Positions 32,567 to 42,310 of a stretch of 64,000 nt of DNA are shown here, piece by piece; the stretch's first letter is position 1; every line of letters begins with the position of its first letter. The notes beneath the pieces were generated by a model that saw nothing but the letters and a program-made list of their open reading frames with translations, did not search any database and was not told the DNA's origin. Source of the DNA: Anaerobutyricum hallii (lineage in GTDB: Bacteria > Bacillota > Clostridia > Lachnospirales > Lachnospiraceae); the NCBI RefSeq assembly GCF_900209925.1, contig NZ_LT907978.1, forward strand, positions 2,203,001-2,267,000, given 5' to 3'. Both the position numbers and the translations under genes were made by a program.

Positions 32567-33385
32567 TTACTTTATGAAAAAGTACACAGCAACAATGATA
32601 CCTAAAATAATACGATAGACACCAAAGGCTTTAAAGTCATTTTTCTTAATATAACCTAACAGGAACTTGATTGCTATAATAGAAACGATAAATGCTACAA
32701 CCATACCTACTACAAGAATAGCAACTTCATTCCCTGTATAATGGAAACCATATTTTACAAGTTTTAAGAAACTTGCCCCGAACATAACCGGTATGGACAG
32801 GAAGAAAGAATACTCTGCTGCTACAAAACGAGAGGTTCCAAGAAGCATTGCTCCGATGATTGTTGCTCCGGAACGGGAAGTTCCCGGAATAAGAGCAAGT
32901 ACCTGAAAACATCCGATGATCAATGCAATCTTATAGGTTAAATCGGATAACTCTTTTACTTGTGCTTCTTTATTCTTATTATGATTTTCAACAACAATAA
33001 ATAAAATACCGTAAAGAATCAATGTAAAAGCTACTGTCTGCGCATTATAAAAAAGTGCATCGATCTTATCATTAAATGCAAGACCGATTACCGCTGCCGG
33101 AAGACATCCTACAATTACCTTGCCCCATATATCAAAAGTTTCCCTTTTCTCTCTGGCTGACTTTTTGGGACTAAATGGATTGAGTTTATGAAAATAAATC
33201 ACACAGACCGCAAGAATTGCTCCAAGCTGGATTACTACAAGAAACATTTCCATAAATGCTTTCGATACATTAAGTTTAATGAATTCATCTACAAGTATCA
33301 TATGCCCGGTAGAACTGATCGGAAGCCATTCCGTAATTCCTTCCACAATTCCAAGCAGAATTACTTTTAACATTTCAATTAACAT
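32567..33385 (-). CDS. uppP: Undecaprenyl-diphosphatase (BacA/UppP)
   Basis: 272-residue integral membrane phosphatase that recycles undecaprenyl pyrophosphate to the carrier lipid for cell-wall synthesis. Active-site motifs are present: [20 protein letters not shown] near residues 12-31 (E-rich motif and SSTGH) and [10 protein letters not shown] near residue 172. Normal length. Start ATG 33385 has GGAGG about 12 bases upstream; an internal ATG four codons later is a less likely alternative. Overexpression of this family can confer bacitracin tolerance, but it is a housekeeping gene. Confidence 0.95.
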   Translation of the reverse strand: MLIEMLKVILLGIVEGITEWLPISSTGHMILVDEFIKLNVSKAFMEMFLVVIQLGAILAVCVIYFHKLNPFSPKKSAREKRETFDIWGKVIVGCLPAAVIGLAFNDKIDALFYNAQTVAFTLILYGILFIVVENHNKNKEAQVKELSDLTYKIALIIGCFQVLALIPGTSRSGATIIGAMLLGTSRFVAAEYSFFLSIPVMFGASFLKLVKYGFHYTGNEVAILVVGMVVAFIVSIIAIKFLLGYIKKNDFKAFGVYRIILGIIVAVYFFIK

Positions 33386-33465
33386 TTTCTATAATTACCT
33401 CCTGTAATATTTTATCGCTTCATTCTATCACAGATTCCTGTATTTGTCCTCTTTATTGCATACTA

Positions 33466-33493
33466 AAAAGAAAAAAGTCTTTCCGTACTTTTT
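33466..33493 (-). terminator. Putative terminator after the UvrD-type helicase
   Basis: AAAAAGT and ACTTTTTT arms around about 8 nt, then CTTTTTAG on the minus strand, starting 10 bp after the helicase stop codon. The stem is AT-rich and weak. Confidence 0.45.
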
Positions 33494-33502
33494 ACAGGAA
33501 AA

Positions 33503-35506
33503 TTATTTTTCAAGTTCTAAAAGTCCCTGTTCCATCAGATACTTTATGGAAAACAGCCGCGGTTTTTTACTGTTATCAAACTTTATTTTAATTTTATCTT
33601 CTTTTAATTCAAGTACCGTTCCCTTACCAATATTTTTATGGATCACTCTTTTTCCTTTTTGAAATTCTTTCTTGTCATAACGAAGTTCTCCTATATAACG
33701 AGAAATCTGTGCATCTTTTTGATAAAGTTCCTTTACCGAATAGAGAAACAAATATGTTTTTGCCCTTGTAACTGCTACATAAAACAGCCGTCTCTCTTCT
33801 TCGAGATCTGCCTCTTTTACTGCTTTTTTATGTGGCGTTACTCCTTCATTTATATCCATGACAAATACAACTTCATATTCTAATCCTTTTGAACTATGCA
33901 TCGTTGTAAGTGTCACACCGCTTTTTTGCTGCCTTCCGGCTTCCATCTGTTTCCTGAGTTCCTCTCCATAAGATTCTATGTAAGTAAACCACTCTTCAAA
34001 ACTGTGATATTCCTTTGCACTTTCCTGAATCTGATTCAAGACTTCTTCAAGGTCATCCGGGTTCATTCTCCGAAACTGTGCATACTCATTCATATAATCT
34101 TCATAACCAATCCCGTTACGTATATATTGAATCGCAGCATATGGCTCCATCTTCCTTAGAAGATACAGATCCATTTCTAATTTATCAATCTTCTCATAAA
34201 GCCACTTCTTCCCAAAGGTCTGCTGCTTTAGTTTTTTTAAATCTACCTGCGGTTCTGTAATCATACTTCTTGATATGTATCGTTTGGGCCGATTCATTAT
34301 CTGTAAAAACAGCTTTCGGTCTCTGTTTCCCATAGCAAGCTTTATATACGTTAATATATTCCTTGCTATCCAGTGATCAAATATATTTGGAATCACATCC
34401 CGCATCTGAAATGGAATATTATATTCCATTAATCGTCCAACAAGTAATCTCGGCTGCGTATTGGTGCGGAAAATAACCGCCATATCTTCTAGTGGAATTC
34501 CTTTTTTATAATAAAAACGTATTCCTTTTAAAATATCTGTACACTCTTCTCCCGCATCTTTTAGATTTCGAAATGTAATAGGCACTTTACTCCCTCGAGC
34601 CGCCTGCATATTCTTTGGAAAACGCTTTGTATTATGACTGATCAGATGTTCCGCACTCTCTACAATTTCTTCACTGCACCGATAGTTCGTATTTAAAATC
34701 ACCTTTTTTGCCTCTGGATAATCCTTCTCAAATCCAAGCATAATTTCCGGTCTTGCTCCCCGGAAGCGATAAATAGACTGGTCATCGTCACCAACGATAA
34801 ACAGATGATCTCCCTTACCTGCCAGCATTCGTACGATCTCATACTGCACTTTATTAATATCTTGAAACTCATCAATTAAAATATGCTGAAACTTATTCTG
34901 CCATAAAGTCCGAATATCTTCTCTCTCTCTTAACAATTCATAACAAAAAACCAGCATATCATCAAAATCTATGAGATTCTCTTCCCGCAGTCTTTTCTCA
35001 TACCCTTCATAAATCTGAGCAAACAATTCGTCTGAACAGTTATTACTGTGATAGTAGGAAAGGGACATCATCTCTCCTTTTACATAACTGATCTCATTGA
35101 TAATTCCGGAAAGAAATTCATTCTCATCTTCTATCTCAAGTTCCATATTCTCTGTCATCTCTTTTATGTATCGCCGCTTTACATCTTCTCTGATAATATT
35201 TGCAGCAGTATAACGGTATGCATAACGAAGAATCATAAAGAAAATAGAATGAAAAGTACCAAAGGTTACCGGAGCATTTTCCATTCCGTCAAACATAAAA
35301 AATCGTTTTTTCATTTCCTCTGCCGCTGCTCTGGTAAATGTAATTACTAAAATATTAGACGGATAAACTCCTGCATTTTCTATAAGCCACTTTACACGAT
35401 AAGTAATTACCAGTGTCTTTCCCGATCCGGGTCCTGCCAGAACCATCAGCGGACCACCTTTATGTGTAATAGCCTCTTCCTGCTCTCTATTAAATGTACC
35501 TGGCAC
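33503..35506 (-). CDS. UvrD/PcrA/Rep-family superfamily 1 DNA helicase
   Basis: 667-residue 3'-5' helicase. Motifs: Q-motif FNREQEEAI at the N-terminus, Walker A AGPGSGKT near residue 25, Walker B IDEFQDIN near 213, motif III GDDDQSIYRFRGA near 238, motif V TTMHSSKGLEYEVVFV near 555 and motif VI LFYVAVTRAK near 595. It starts at GTG 35506 after GGAGG. It is about 60-100 residues shorter than typical PcrA and may be a UvrD-like accessory helicase rather than the essential PcrA. Likely role: DNA repair or fork restart. Confidence 0.9.
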   Translation of the reverse strand: MPGTFNREQEEAITHKGGPLMVLAGPGSGKTLVITYRVKWLIENAGVYPSNILVITFTRAAAEEMKKRFFMFDGMENAPVTFGTFHSIFFMILRYAYRYTAANIIREDVKRRYIKEMTENMELEIEDENEFLSGIINEISYVKGEMMSLSYYHSNNCSDELFAQIYEGYEKRLREENLIDFDDMLVFCYELLREREDIRTLWQNKFQHILIDEFQDINKVQYEIVRMLAGKGDHLFIVGDDDQSIYRFRGARPEIMLGFEKDYPEAKKVILNTNYRCSEEIVESAEHLISHNTKRFPKNMQAARGSKVPITFRNLKDAGEECTDILKGIRFYYKKGIPLEDMAVIFRTNTQPRLLVGRLMEYNIPFQMRDVIPNIFDHWIARNILTYIKLAMGNRDRKLFLQIMNRPKRYISRSMITEPQVDLKKLKQQTFGKKWLYEKIDKLEMDLYLLRKMEPYAAIQYIRNGIGYEDYMNEYAQFRRMNPDDLEEVLNQIQESAKEYHSFEEWFTYIESYGEELRKQMEAGRQQKSGVTLTTMHSSKGLEYEVVFVMDINEGVTPHKKAVKEADLEEERRLFYVAVTRAKTYLFLYSVKELYQKDAQISRYIGELRYDKKEFQKGKRVIHKNIGKGTVLELKEDKIKIKFDNSKKPRLFSIKYLMEQGLLELEK

Positions 35507-35560
35507 GTTTCTTCCTCCTTTCCCCTGACATATATTCTCTAATCATTGAAATCCTTGCAA

Positions 35561-35594
35561 AATAAAAGGGTGTCTCTCAACACCCTTTTATCAT
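35561..35594 (-). terminator. Rho-independent terminator after ptsI
   Basis: Stem AAAAGGGTGT/ACACCCTTTT with loop TGAGAG, followed by ATTTTG on the minus strand, about 50 bp past the ptsI stop. Confidence 0.8.
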
Positions 35595-35645
35595 TCACGC
35601 AGTTAAATCTCCATTCGAGGATACTCTTTCTGCTATTCTTTGCTA

Positions 35646-37364
35646 TTAATGTTTTGCAACAGTTTTAAGATATGCCTCAACTTCTGCTTCTGTTGTCATA
35701 GACATAGCCTTTGCTGCAATGGCATCTGCTTCTTCTTTTGTCCAAAGGGAGATTCCCTTTCTTGTTGCTAAAATAGAAGTAGCACTTACACTAAATTCAC
35801 TTAAACCAAAGGAAATTAATAATGGAGCAAGTAATGGATCTGCAGCTGCTTCACCACACATACCAACCATGATTCCCTCCGCTCTTCCGGCCTTGATCAC
35901 ACGCTCAATAGAACGAAGTACTGCCGGGTTATACGCAGAGTAAAGATATGCAACTTCTGCATTACCTCTGTCTACTGCCATAGTGTAACCTGTAAGATCG
36001 TTTGTTCCGATACTGAAAAAGTCTGCTTCTTTTGCAAAAACATCTGCCATTAAACTTGCTGCAGGTGTCTCTATCATGATACCAACCTTGATATCTTCAT
36101 TATATGCAACACCTTCTGCTTTAAGCTCTTCCTTAATTTCTGCTACCATATCTTTTACTGCACGAAGCTCATCTAAACAGGTAACCATAGGAATCATAAT
36201 ACGAATATCGCCATATGCGCTGGCACGAAGCAATGCTTTTAACTGAGGACGATATAAGTCTTCTCTCTTTAAGCATAAACGAATCGCGCGGAAACCAAGG
36301 AAAGGATTCTCTTCTTTTTCAAGAGCAAGATATGGAATCTCTTTGTCTCCTCCAACATCCAATGTACGAATAATAACCGGCTTACCTTCTAAAGTCTCAG
36401 CTACTTTTCTGTAAGCAGCAAACTGCTCTTCTTCTGTAGGAATCTGTGGACGATCCATGAAAAGGAATTCTGTACGGAATAAACCGATTCCTTCACCGTC
36501 ACATTCTACTACTTTCAATGCATCTTCCGGTTTACCGATATTAGCGCAAAGTTCAACTTTAACACCATCTGCTGTTACGGTCTCTTTGCCAATAAACTGA
36601 GCAAGCGCTGCCTTCTCTTCAAGATATGCAGCTCGTTTCTGCTCATATTCTGCCTGAAGTGCTTCATCAGGATTAACATATACCTGTCCTTCTGAGCCGT
36701 CTAATACTACATTATCGCCATTAGAAATCTCTTCTGTGATTCCCGGTATACTGAGTACCGCCGGAATTTCAAGCGCACGTGCAAGAATTGCTGAATGAGA
36801 AGTCTTGCCTCCAACTTCTGTAAGAATACCTGTTACGTTCTTTGGATTAATTCCTGCTGTCATAGAAGGAGTTAAATCTTCTGCCACTAAAACAGTTCCT
36901 TCCGGCACACTTGCTAAATCGACATCTTCGACATCAAGAAGTATCTTCAATAATCTTGTCTTTATATCACATACATCTGTTGCGCGTTGCTGAAACATCT
37001 CATCGTCAATACCTGCGAACATCTGCATATAATAATCACAAATCTTCTCTACGGCAGCTTCTGCGCACATCTTGTCATCTGCGATGCTTGATTCCATCTG
37101 GCCGGTCATCTCCGGATCCATAAGAAGAAGGACATGTCCTTCCAGAATCTCTGCTTCTTTCTCCCCTACTCTTTCTTTCATGTCATCTGCCATTGCCTGT
37201 GTCTTTGCGATACATTTGTCAAGGGCATCTGTTAATCTTTGCTTTTCAGCATCAACATCACTGACTGCTTTATTATCGTATGCAAGGGAAGGTTCTTTTA
37301 CAATAACAGCGGAACCGATACCGATTCCTGCTGATGCACCAATACCAGTATACATTATCTTCAC
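35646..37364 (-). CDS. ptsI: PTS Enzyme I (phosphoenolpyruvate-protein phosphotransferase)
   Basis: 572-residue cytosolic Enzyme I, which takes phosphate from PEP to HPr for sugar uptake. The phosphorylatable histidine lies in GGKTSHSAILARALEIPAV near residue 190. The PEP-binding C-terminal barrel has GIGLFRTEFLFM near 290, IIRTLDVGGDK near 330, FFSIGTNDLTGYT near 448 and catalytic Cys in MVGMCGEAAADP near 500. Full length. It lies 19 bp after ptsH, so ptsHI is an operon ended by the terminator at about 35.56-35.59 kb. Confidence 0.98.
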   Translation of the reverse strand: MKIMYTGIGASAGIGIGSAVIVKEPSLAYDNKAVSDVDAEKQRLTDALDKCIAKTQAMADDMKERVGEKEAEILEGHVLLLMDPEMTGQMESSIADDKMCAEAAVEKICDYYMQMFAGIDDEMFQQRATDVCDIKTRLLKILLDVEDVDLASVPEGTVLVAEDLTPSMTAGINPKNVTGILTEVGGKTSHSAILARALEIPAVLSIPGITEEISNGDNVVLDGSEGQVYVNPDEALQAEYEQKRAAYLEEKAALAQFIGKETVTADGVKVELCANIGKPEDALKVVECDGEGIGLFRTEFLFMDRPQIPTEEEQFAAYRKVAETLEGKPVIIRTLDVGGDKEIPYLALEKEENPFLGFRAIRLCLKREDLYRPQLKALLRASAYGDIRIMIPMVTCLDELRAVKDMVAEIKEELKAEGVAYNEDIKVGIMIETPAASLMADVFAKEADFFSIGTNDLTGYTMAVDRGNAEVAYLYSAYNPAVLRSIERVIKAGRAEGIMVGMCGEAAADPLLAPLLISFGLSEFSVSATSILATRKGISLWTKEEADAIAAKAMSMTTEAEVEAYLKTVAKH

Positions 37365-37383
37365 CTCAAATTTTGAATTACAA

Positions 37384-37647
37384 TTATTCTCCTAAACCGG
37401 ATTCGATCATCTCGATAGCAGTCTTTAATGCGTCTTCTTCATCAGGTCCGTCACACTGGATCTCTACTTCAGAACCACACTTAATACAAGCACCGATAAT
37501 GTTAAGAAGGCTCTTACCATTCGTTGCTTTTCCGTTGAAATTGATTGTAACATCGCTATCAAACTTAGCCATTCCTTTAGCGAATACTCCTGCCGGTCTC
37601 ATGTGAAGTCCCTGTGGGTTGTTGATTGTAACTTTCTGTGATACCAT
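37384..37647 (-). CDS. ptsH: PTS phosphocarrier protein HPr
   Basis: 87-residue HPr, carrying phosphate from Enzyme I to sugar-specific EIIA proteins. His15 is in NPQGLHMRPAG and the regulatory serine is Ser46 in NGKSLLNIIGA, the site of HPr kinase in Gram-positives for catabolite repression. The usual Ala after the active His is Met here. Start ATG 37647 has AAGGAG upstream. First gene of ptsHI; the 227-bp gap upstream contains nothing I can identify beyond a probable promoter region. Confidence 0.97.
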   Translation of the reverse strand: MVSQKVTINNPQGLHMRPAGVFAKGMAKFDSDVTINFNGKATNGKSLLNIIGACIKCGSEVEIQCDGPDEEDALKTAIEMIESGLGE

Positions 37648-37874
37648 AGTTATTTCTCCTTTTCTTAAATAGGGTAATATAAAAATAAATAATAGCTAAA
37701 GAAAACAGGATATTGTGCTGCTGGCTGATGCATTCGGTTAGTATTATACCCTGCGATCATACCTCCCCTTATTCCTTTAGTATTCATTATTTTACCATTT
37801 TTTATATACACTGTCAATATAACAGCGTCCCGACTCCGGTAAAATCATCTGTAACTTTTTTTCAGAAATGTAAT

Positions 37875-38531
37875 TTAAATCCTTGTCGATAAAAACGTAT
37901 ACTCTTTCTTCCCAGCTTCATCATCTGGATAAAGCTCTACATATTTTTTCGCTGCCTCGTATGCCTTATCATACGCCTCTGCTTTTTCATAGATGACAAT
38001 CTTTCCATACATAAAATCTGCCTTCGTTTCACCGCCCTGTTCAATCCCCTTCTGAACATACTTCAGTGCTTTATCATAATTCTGTTTTTCTACATATATT
38101 TCACAGATTTTTTCCAGAAAATCAGTATCCTGTGTATGATTCCAGCCTTGTTCATACACTTTTACGGCTCCTTGTGCATCACCGGACTTTGCGACACACT
38201 CGCCCTTCAACATATAATATTGTGCATTTTTACTGTCATTATTAATAAGTTTATTGTATATTTTTTCCGCTTTATCATATTCTTTTAGCTGATAATGACT
38301 CTCTGCCAGATAACAGGTCATATCCAGATCAATCTCTCTGGCAAACACAGACTTCCGCTTTAACGCTTCTTCCAGGTATGAGATTGTTTTAGAATAATCT
38401 TCTTCCTTAAAATAAAGCAATGCCTCTTTTCGGTATTCGATCTTCTGCTGATAATTATGCCACTGAAAAATACCTGTTCCGGCTAATAAAATCACAACGA
38501 CAATTGCACCACGAATGATAATTTTACGCAT
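37875..38531 (-). CDS. Membrane-anchored TPR-repeat protein
   Basis: 218-residue protein with start placed at ATG 38531 (MRKIIIRG, GAGG 8-9 bases upstream); an upstream in-frame extension would cross the rpsO terminator. A single N-terminal membrane segment (about 4-20) is followed by tandem tetratricopeptide repeats (about 35-205) with recurring ALKYVQKGIE, YDKAEKIYNKLI and AYDKAYEAAKKYVELYP units. TPRs mediate protein contacts; the partner is unknown. Confidence 0.82.
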   Translation of the reverse strand: MRKIIIRGAIVVVILLAGTGIFQWHNYQQKIEYRKEALLYFKEEDYSKTISYLEEALKRKSVFAREIDLDMTCYLAESHYQLKEYDKAEKIYNKLINNDSKNAQYYMLKGECVAKSGDAQGAVKVYEQGWNHTQDTDFLEKICEIYVEKQNYDKALKYVQKGIEQGGETKADFMYGKIVIYEKAEAYDKAYEAAKKYVELYPDDEAGKKEYTFLSTRI

Positions 38532-38600
38532 AGAAAACCTCATTTCTCTTAAATGATGCACTTTTGAAATCAAGTGCAAAAGCTTTGGGAATACTTGAAC

Positions 38601-38632
38601 GAAAGAAAGGATGCCGCAGCATCCTTTCCTCA
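38601..38632 (-). terminator. Rho-independent terminator after rpsO
   Basis: Stem GGAAAGGATGC/GCATCCTTTC with tetraloop-like TGCG, followed by TTTCGTT on the minus strand, immediately after the rpsO stop at 38640. Confidence 0.75.
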
Positions 38633-38639
38633 AAAATTA

Positions 38640-38906
38640 TTATTTTCTTAAACCTAACTGTTCGATTAAGGTTCTGTAACGTTCAATATCTTTACCTTTT
38701 AAGTATGCAAGAAGGTTTCTTCTCTGACCAACCATCTTTAAAAGACCACGTCTTGAATGATGATCCTTAGGGTTTGCCTTAAAATGATTCTGAAGATCAT
38801 TAATTCTTGCTGTAAGAAGTGCTACCTGTACTTCAGGTGAACCTGTATCTCCTTCTGTTCTTGCATATTTTGTCATAATTTCCTGTTTCATTTCCTTTGT
38901 AATCAT
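38640..38906 (-). CDS. rpsO: 30S ribosomal protein S15
   Basis: 88-residue S15, which binds 16S rRNA helix 22 early in small-subunit assembly. Start is ATG 38906 ([17 protein letters not shown]) with AGGAGG; a longer in-frame reading upstream is leader sequence. Conserved [22 protein letters not shown] and [22 protein letters not shown] are both intact. S15 often represses its own translation through a leader structure; the leader at 38907-38960 has a hairpin, see separate entry. Confidence 0.98.
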   Translation of the reverse strand: MITKEMKQEIMTKYARTEGDTGSPEVQVALLTARINDLQNHFKANPKDHHSRRGLLKMVGQRRNLLAYLKGKDIERYRTLIEQLGLRK

Positions 38907-38985
38907 GTTACAATTCCTCCTATTATTATAATCACCTTTACGAAGATAAGGTCGGAGACTCCATACCCTGGCAAAGGTTCTAGCT
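38907..38985 (-). promoter_or_regulatory. rpsO leader, candidate S15 autoregulatory structure
   Basis: On the minus strand ACCTT/AAGGT arms (around a TTCG-containing loop) form a small hairpin about 20 nt upstream of the AGGAGG site, and GGAGTCTCC forms another just upstream. Position fits autoregulation by S15; no characterised S15 leader class is recognised with certainty. Confidence 0.35.
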
Positions 38986-39035
38986 AAAAGCATCTTTCAT
39001 AGATTAGCATACTATTCTTTTTTTGTAAAGTTTTT

Positions 39036-39995
39036 TTAAGAATATTTTTCAAGAAGTTTCTGGAAGTATTCAGGAAGCGGCGCCTCAAATTCTACATACT
39101 CTCCTGTCCTTGGATGAACAAATCCAAGCACTCTGGCATGAAGGCACTGTCCGGTAAGTCCCATATCATTCTTTGGACCATAAATCGTATCTCCTAATAA
39201 AGGATGGCGTATGCTTGCCATATGCACACGAATCTGATGCGTTCTGCCTGTTTCTAACTGGCACTCAATATGATTCACCTGATGATTTAAATGACTGAGT
39301 ACTTTGTAATGTGTTACTGCCCGCTTTCCGTTTTTAGGTTCGACAGCCATCTTCTTTCTGTCAACCGGGCTTCTTCCGATCGGTGCGTCAACAGTTCCTT
39401 CTTCCTGCGTAAAGTTATTATATACGATTGCTTCGTATTTTCTTGTGATTGAATGTTCTTTTAACTGTTCTGCCAGGCTTTTGTGCGCCATGTCATTCTT
39501 GCACACAACAAGAACTCCTGTCGTATCTTTATCGATTCTATGAACGATTCCCGGTCGTAAAACACCGTTAATTCCCGAAAGATTATCTTTACAATGATAA
39601 AGGAGTCCATTTACAAGTGTTCCTTTATAACGTCCCGGACAAGGATGAACAACCATATCTTTTTGTTTATTAATTAAAATAACATCTTCGTCCTCATAAA
39701 GAATGTCCAGATCCATTTGTTCCGGAAGAACTTCTAATTCCTTTAATGGAGGGACACAGATCACAACGGCATCGTCCACACGAAGACGGTATCCTGGTTT
39801 TTGTTTTTTCTCTCCTACCTGAACCTGCCCTTCTTTGATCAGCTTTTGAATATAAGAACGGGAATGTTCTTTTAACTCTGCTGCGAGAAATTGATCTAAA
39901 CGCATCCCTTCCTGTTCTTCCATAACCGTATAATAATATCTTTGTTCCTGCTTACTTTCCTGATTTACTTTCTCTTGCTTTGCCGTTTCTGTCAT
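39036..39995 (-). CDS. rluD: RluA/RluD-family 23S rRNA pseudouridine synthase
   Basis: 319-residue pseudouridine synthase. An N-terminal S4 RNA-binding domain (about 27-90, MRLDQFLAAEL...SRSYIQKLIKEGQVQVG) is followed by the catalytic domain with the active Asp in GIVHRIDKDTTGVLVVCK near residue 150. The arrangement lspA followed by an rluD-like gene is common in Firmicutes. Which 23S positions are modified cannot be read from sequence. It starts 2 bp after the lspA stop, indicating one transcript. Confidence 0.92.
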   Translation of the reverse strand: MTETAKQEKVNQESKQEQRYYYTVMEEQEGMRLDQFLAAELKEHSRSYIQKLIKEGQVQVGEKKQKPGYRLRVDDAVVICVPPLKELEVLPEQMDLDILYEDEDVILINKQKDMVVHPCPGRYKGTLVNGLLYHCKDNLSGINGVLRPGIVHRIDKDTTGVLVVCKNDMAHKSLAEQLKEHSITRKYEAIVYNNFTQEEGTVDAPIGRSPVDRKKMAVEPKNGKRAVTHYKVLSHLNHQVNHIECQLETGRTHQIRVHMASIRHPLLGDTIYGPKNDMGLTGQCLHARVLGFVHPRTGEYVEFEAPLPEYFQKLLEKYS

Positions 39996-39997
39996 CG

Positions 39998-40513
39998 TTA
40001 CAACTCCCGCCTGCCCTCTTTTGTTTTTTTAGGAAATATCCTGTCAAAATCTTCTTCCTGATAGAAGAATAAAATTAAAATAACAAGCATAACCGCCGCC
40101 ACTGTCACATAAATATCTGCCACATTAAATACTGGAAAGTTAATGAGGCTGAAATAAACAAAATCCACAACGTACTTCCTGAAAATACGGTCTATCATAT
40201 TTCCTACAGCTCCTGCTCCCACGAAATACAGGCATATCTTTAACGGAGTAAAATGTCTTTCCTCCGGTATCTTTCCCGAAATCCATATAAGACCCGCCAG
40301 TACCGCCAGAGTAATGATCAAAAAGAACCATTGTTTATTCTGCATGATTCCAAATGCTGCTCCCCGGTTTTCCACATAATAAATCTCAAGTACATTCCGG
40401 ATAACAGGAATACTTCCTATTGGCTTTAATACCTTTACTGCCCATAATTTTGTAAGCTGGTCTGCTAACAGAAGTATAATAAAAATAACTGCTGCTTTTA
40501 ATTTTTTCCCCAT
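39998..40513 (-). CDS. lspA: Prolipoprotein signal peptidase (signal peptidase II)
   Basis: 171-residue membrane aspartic peptidase that removes lipoprotein signal peptides after lipidation. Four hydrophobic segments; catalytic Asp residues in GNMIDRIF near residue 117 and FPVFNVADIYV near 135; ENRGAAFG near residue 50. It would process the DUF4430 lipoprotein and the DacF-like lipoprotein seen in this window. Its ATG overlaps the stop of aroB (TAATG). Confidence 0.96.
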   Translation of the reverse strand: MGKKLKAAVIFIILLLADQLTKLWAVKVLKPIGSIPVIRNVLEIYYVENRGAAFGIMQNKQWFFLIITLAVLAGLIWISGKIPEERHFTPLKICLYFVGAGAVGNMIDRIFRKYVVDFVYFSLINFPVFNVADIYVTVAAVMLVILILFFYQEEDFDRIFPKKTKEGRREL

Positions 40514-41604
40514 TATACTTCTCCCTGTTCTATAACGGCAAGCATTTCTTCTGGAGTGACATCCTGATAAATTGCTGCCTTTCCAATCTGGTCTAATAAA
40601 ATGAACTTAATCTTTCCATGTTCCATTTTTTTATCGTGTTTTGTTTCTTTCACAACTTCTTTTGCCTTAAGTTCTTTCGGCAATGCTGGAAAATCAAAAT
40701 ATGCATAAATGTTTTTGATTTCTTTGTTTTCCTGTTCACTAATATATCCTCTTTTACTTGATATATCCGCTGCTAACAATGAACCAATTGCCACACATTC
40801 TCCATGTGTCAGTGAGAAATTCATTAACTTTTCTATAGAATGTCCTAACGTATGCCCGAAATTAAGCAGGGCGCGGACACCATGTTCCTTTGGGTCTTCC
40901 TCAACCACCGCTCTTTTAATAAGGCAGCTTTCCTCTACCATATGTGCGAGTGCTTCGTCTTTTCTTTCTGCAATGGCTTCTTTATTCGCTTTTATCCATT
41001 CAAAATATGCTCTATCACGAATAAGTCCATGTTTGATGACCTCTCCAAGTCCACTGTGATACTGTCGCTCAGAAAGTGTCTTTATCGTATTTACATTAAT
41101 GTATACCAGTTTTGGCATATAAAAAGCACCTACCATATTTTTATATGCATGATAATCTACTCCTGTTTTTCCTCCGATACTGCTGTCCACCTGTGCGAGC
41201 AGACTTGTAGGAATCTGTACGAAGTCGATTCCCCGCAGATAAGTAGCAGCAGCAAATCCTGTCAGATCTCCGGTAACTCCGCCGCCAAGTGCAAGGAGCA
41301 TATCTTTTCTGTCAAATTCATGTGTAATCAGAAAGTGATACAGATTATCTACTGTGGATAAATTTTTACTTGCCTCCCCTTCCTGAAAAATATATACTTC
41401 TACCTTTGCACATCTGCCTTCTAAAATACTTTTAACTTCTTCCAGATAATAGGAAGCCACCCTTCGTTCTGTAACAATACATAACTTCCGTTCCTGAATA
41501 TCAAGAGCAGAAAGTTCTTTTACCAGGTTTGAAAAACTATTTTCAATTACAATATCATATACTTTTTTTCCTTCTGCACTTACTTCGAGTCTTTTTTCTA
41601 ACAT
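40513..41604 (-). CDS. aroB: 3-dehydroquinate synthase
   Basis: 363-residue NAD- and metal-dependent enzyme making 3-dehydroquinate in the shikimate pathway. NAD-binding LALGGGVTGDLTGFAAATYLRGI near residue 105, the substrate and metal segment QVDSSIGGKTGVD near 140, and metal His in NFGHTLGHSIEK near 250. No other shikimate genes are nearby; it sits alone between sepF and lspA, and is coupled to lspA by a TAATG overlap. Confidence 0.96.
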   Translation of the reverse strand: MLEKRLEVSAEGKKVYDIVIENSFSNLVKELSALDIQERKLCIVTERRVASYYLEEVKSILEGRCAKVEVYIFQEGEASKNLSTVDNLYHFLITHEFDRKDMLLALGGGVTGDLTGFAAATYLRGIDFVQIPTSLLAQVDSSIGGKTGVDYHAYKNMVGAFYMPKLVYINVNTIKTLSERQYHSGLGEVIKHGLIRDRAYFEWIKANKEAIAERKDEALAHMVEESCLIKRAVVEEDPKEHGVRALLNFGHTLGHSIEKLMNFSLTHGECVAIGSLLAADISSKRGYISEQENKEIKNIYAYFDFPALPKELKAKEVVKETKHDKKMEHGKIKFILLDQIGKAAIYQDVTPEEMLAVIEQGEV

Positions 41605-41626
41605 TGTCTGTCCTCCTGAAATAAAC

Positions 41627-41684
41627 GAAGCAGAGAGGATCTATGGACGGCCTCCACTCCATCCATAAATCCACTCTGCCTTTT
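41627..41684 (-). terminator. Long-stem terminator after sepF
   Basis: GCAGAG...CTCTGC outer arms and TGGAT/ATCC plus ATGGATGG/CCGTCCAT inner arms form a long imperfect hairpin, followed on the minus strand by TTCGTTTATTTC. It lies between sepF and aroB. Confidence 0.65.
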
Positions 41685-41749
41685 GTTTCTCGTCCAACTA
41701 TTCTCTCTGTTATTCTTCTATGTATATCCGGTATGTATATCCGGGTGTA

Positions 41750-42295
41750 CTAAAAGTTTGAAAGCTCCGGTGACAGCATATCTTCACTGACAAGCTCTTC
41801 CCTGAGATCTCCTGTTACTTCAATATTTCCTGGAGCTACGATAAAAATGTTATTAGAAATTGCCTTTAAGGAACCATCTACTGCAAAGCATGCACCTCCG
41901 ATAAAATCAATGATACGCTGTGCCTTTCCAATCTCGATTCCCTCAAGATTCACCACGATCGTCTTCCCTTCCTTTAAGAATTCTGCTACGATCTGTGCTT
42001 CATTAAATGTCTGCGCTCTGATTACTTTCACACTTTCACCTTCTTCTTTTCCATGAAACTGAATTACTCTTCCCTGATTACCATCGAACTCTTCTGAATC
42101 GGATACTTCCTTCTTCTTCCGTCTCAGAGAAAGAATTGGTTTATGAGGCTCATCATCTTCTTCCTCATCTTCCTCTTCCTCATCACTGTCATATCCTTCT
42201 TCTGTCACTTCGTTGTATTCTTCATCAAATGGTTCGGTTTCGTCATCTGCATCGCTTAACTTCATCATGTTTAAAAACTTTTCCGCAAACTTCAC
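41750..42295 (-). CDS. sepF: Cell division protein SepF
   Basis: 181-residue SepF. An N-terminal amphipathic membrane-binding stretch (MKFAEKFLNMMKL) is followed by a very acidic linker (about 15-75) and the DUF552 core (about 85-170) with IVVNLEGIEIGKAQRIIDFIGGACFAVDGSLKAI, the FtsZ-binding and polymerising domain. It links FtsZ to the membrane at the division septum. It lies 15 bp after yggS, the usual ylmE-ylmF arrangement. Confidence 0.95.
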   Translation of the reverse strand: MKFAEKFLNMMKLSDADDETEPFDEEYNEVTEEGYDSDEEEEDEEEDDEPHKPILSLRRKKKEVSDSEEFDGNQGRVIQFHGKEEGESVKVIRAQTFNEAQIVAEFLKEGKTIVVNLEGIEIGKAQRIIDFIGGACFAVDGSLKAISNNIFIVAPGNIEVTGDLREELVSEDMLSPELSNF

Positions 42296-42310
42296 CCCAT
42301 GTACCTCCTG

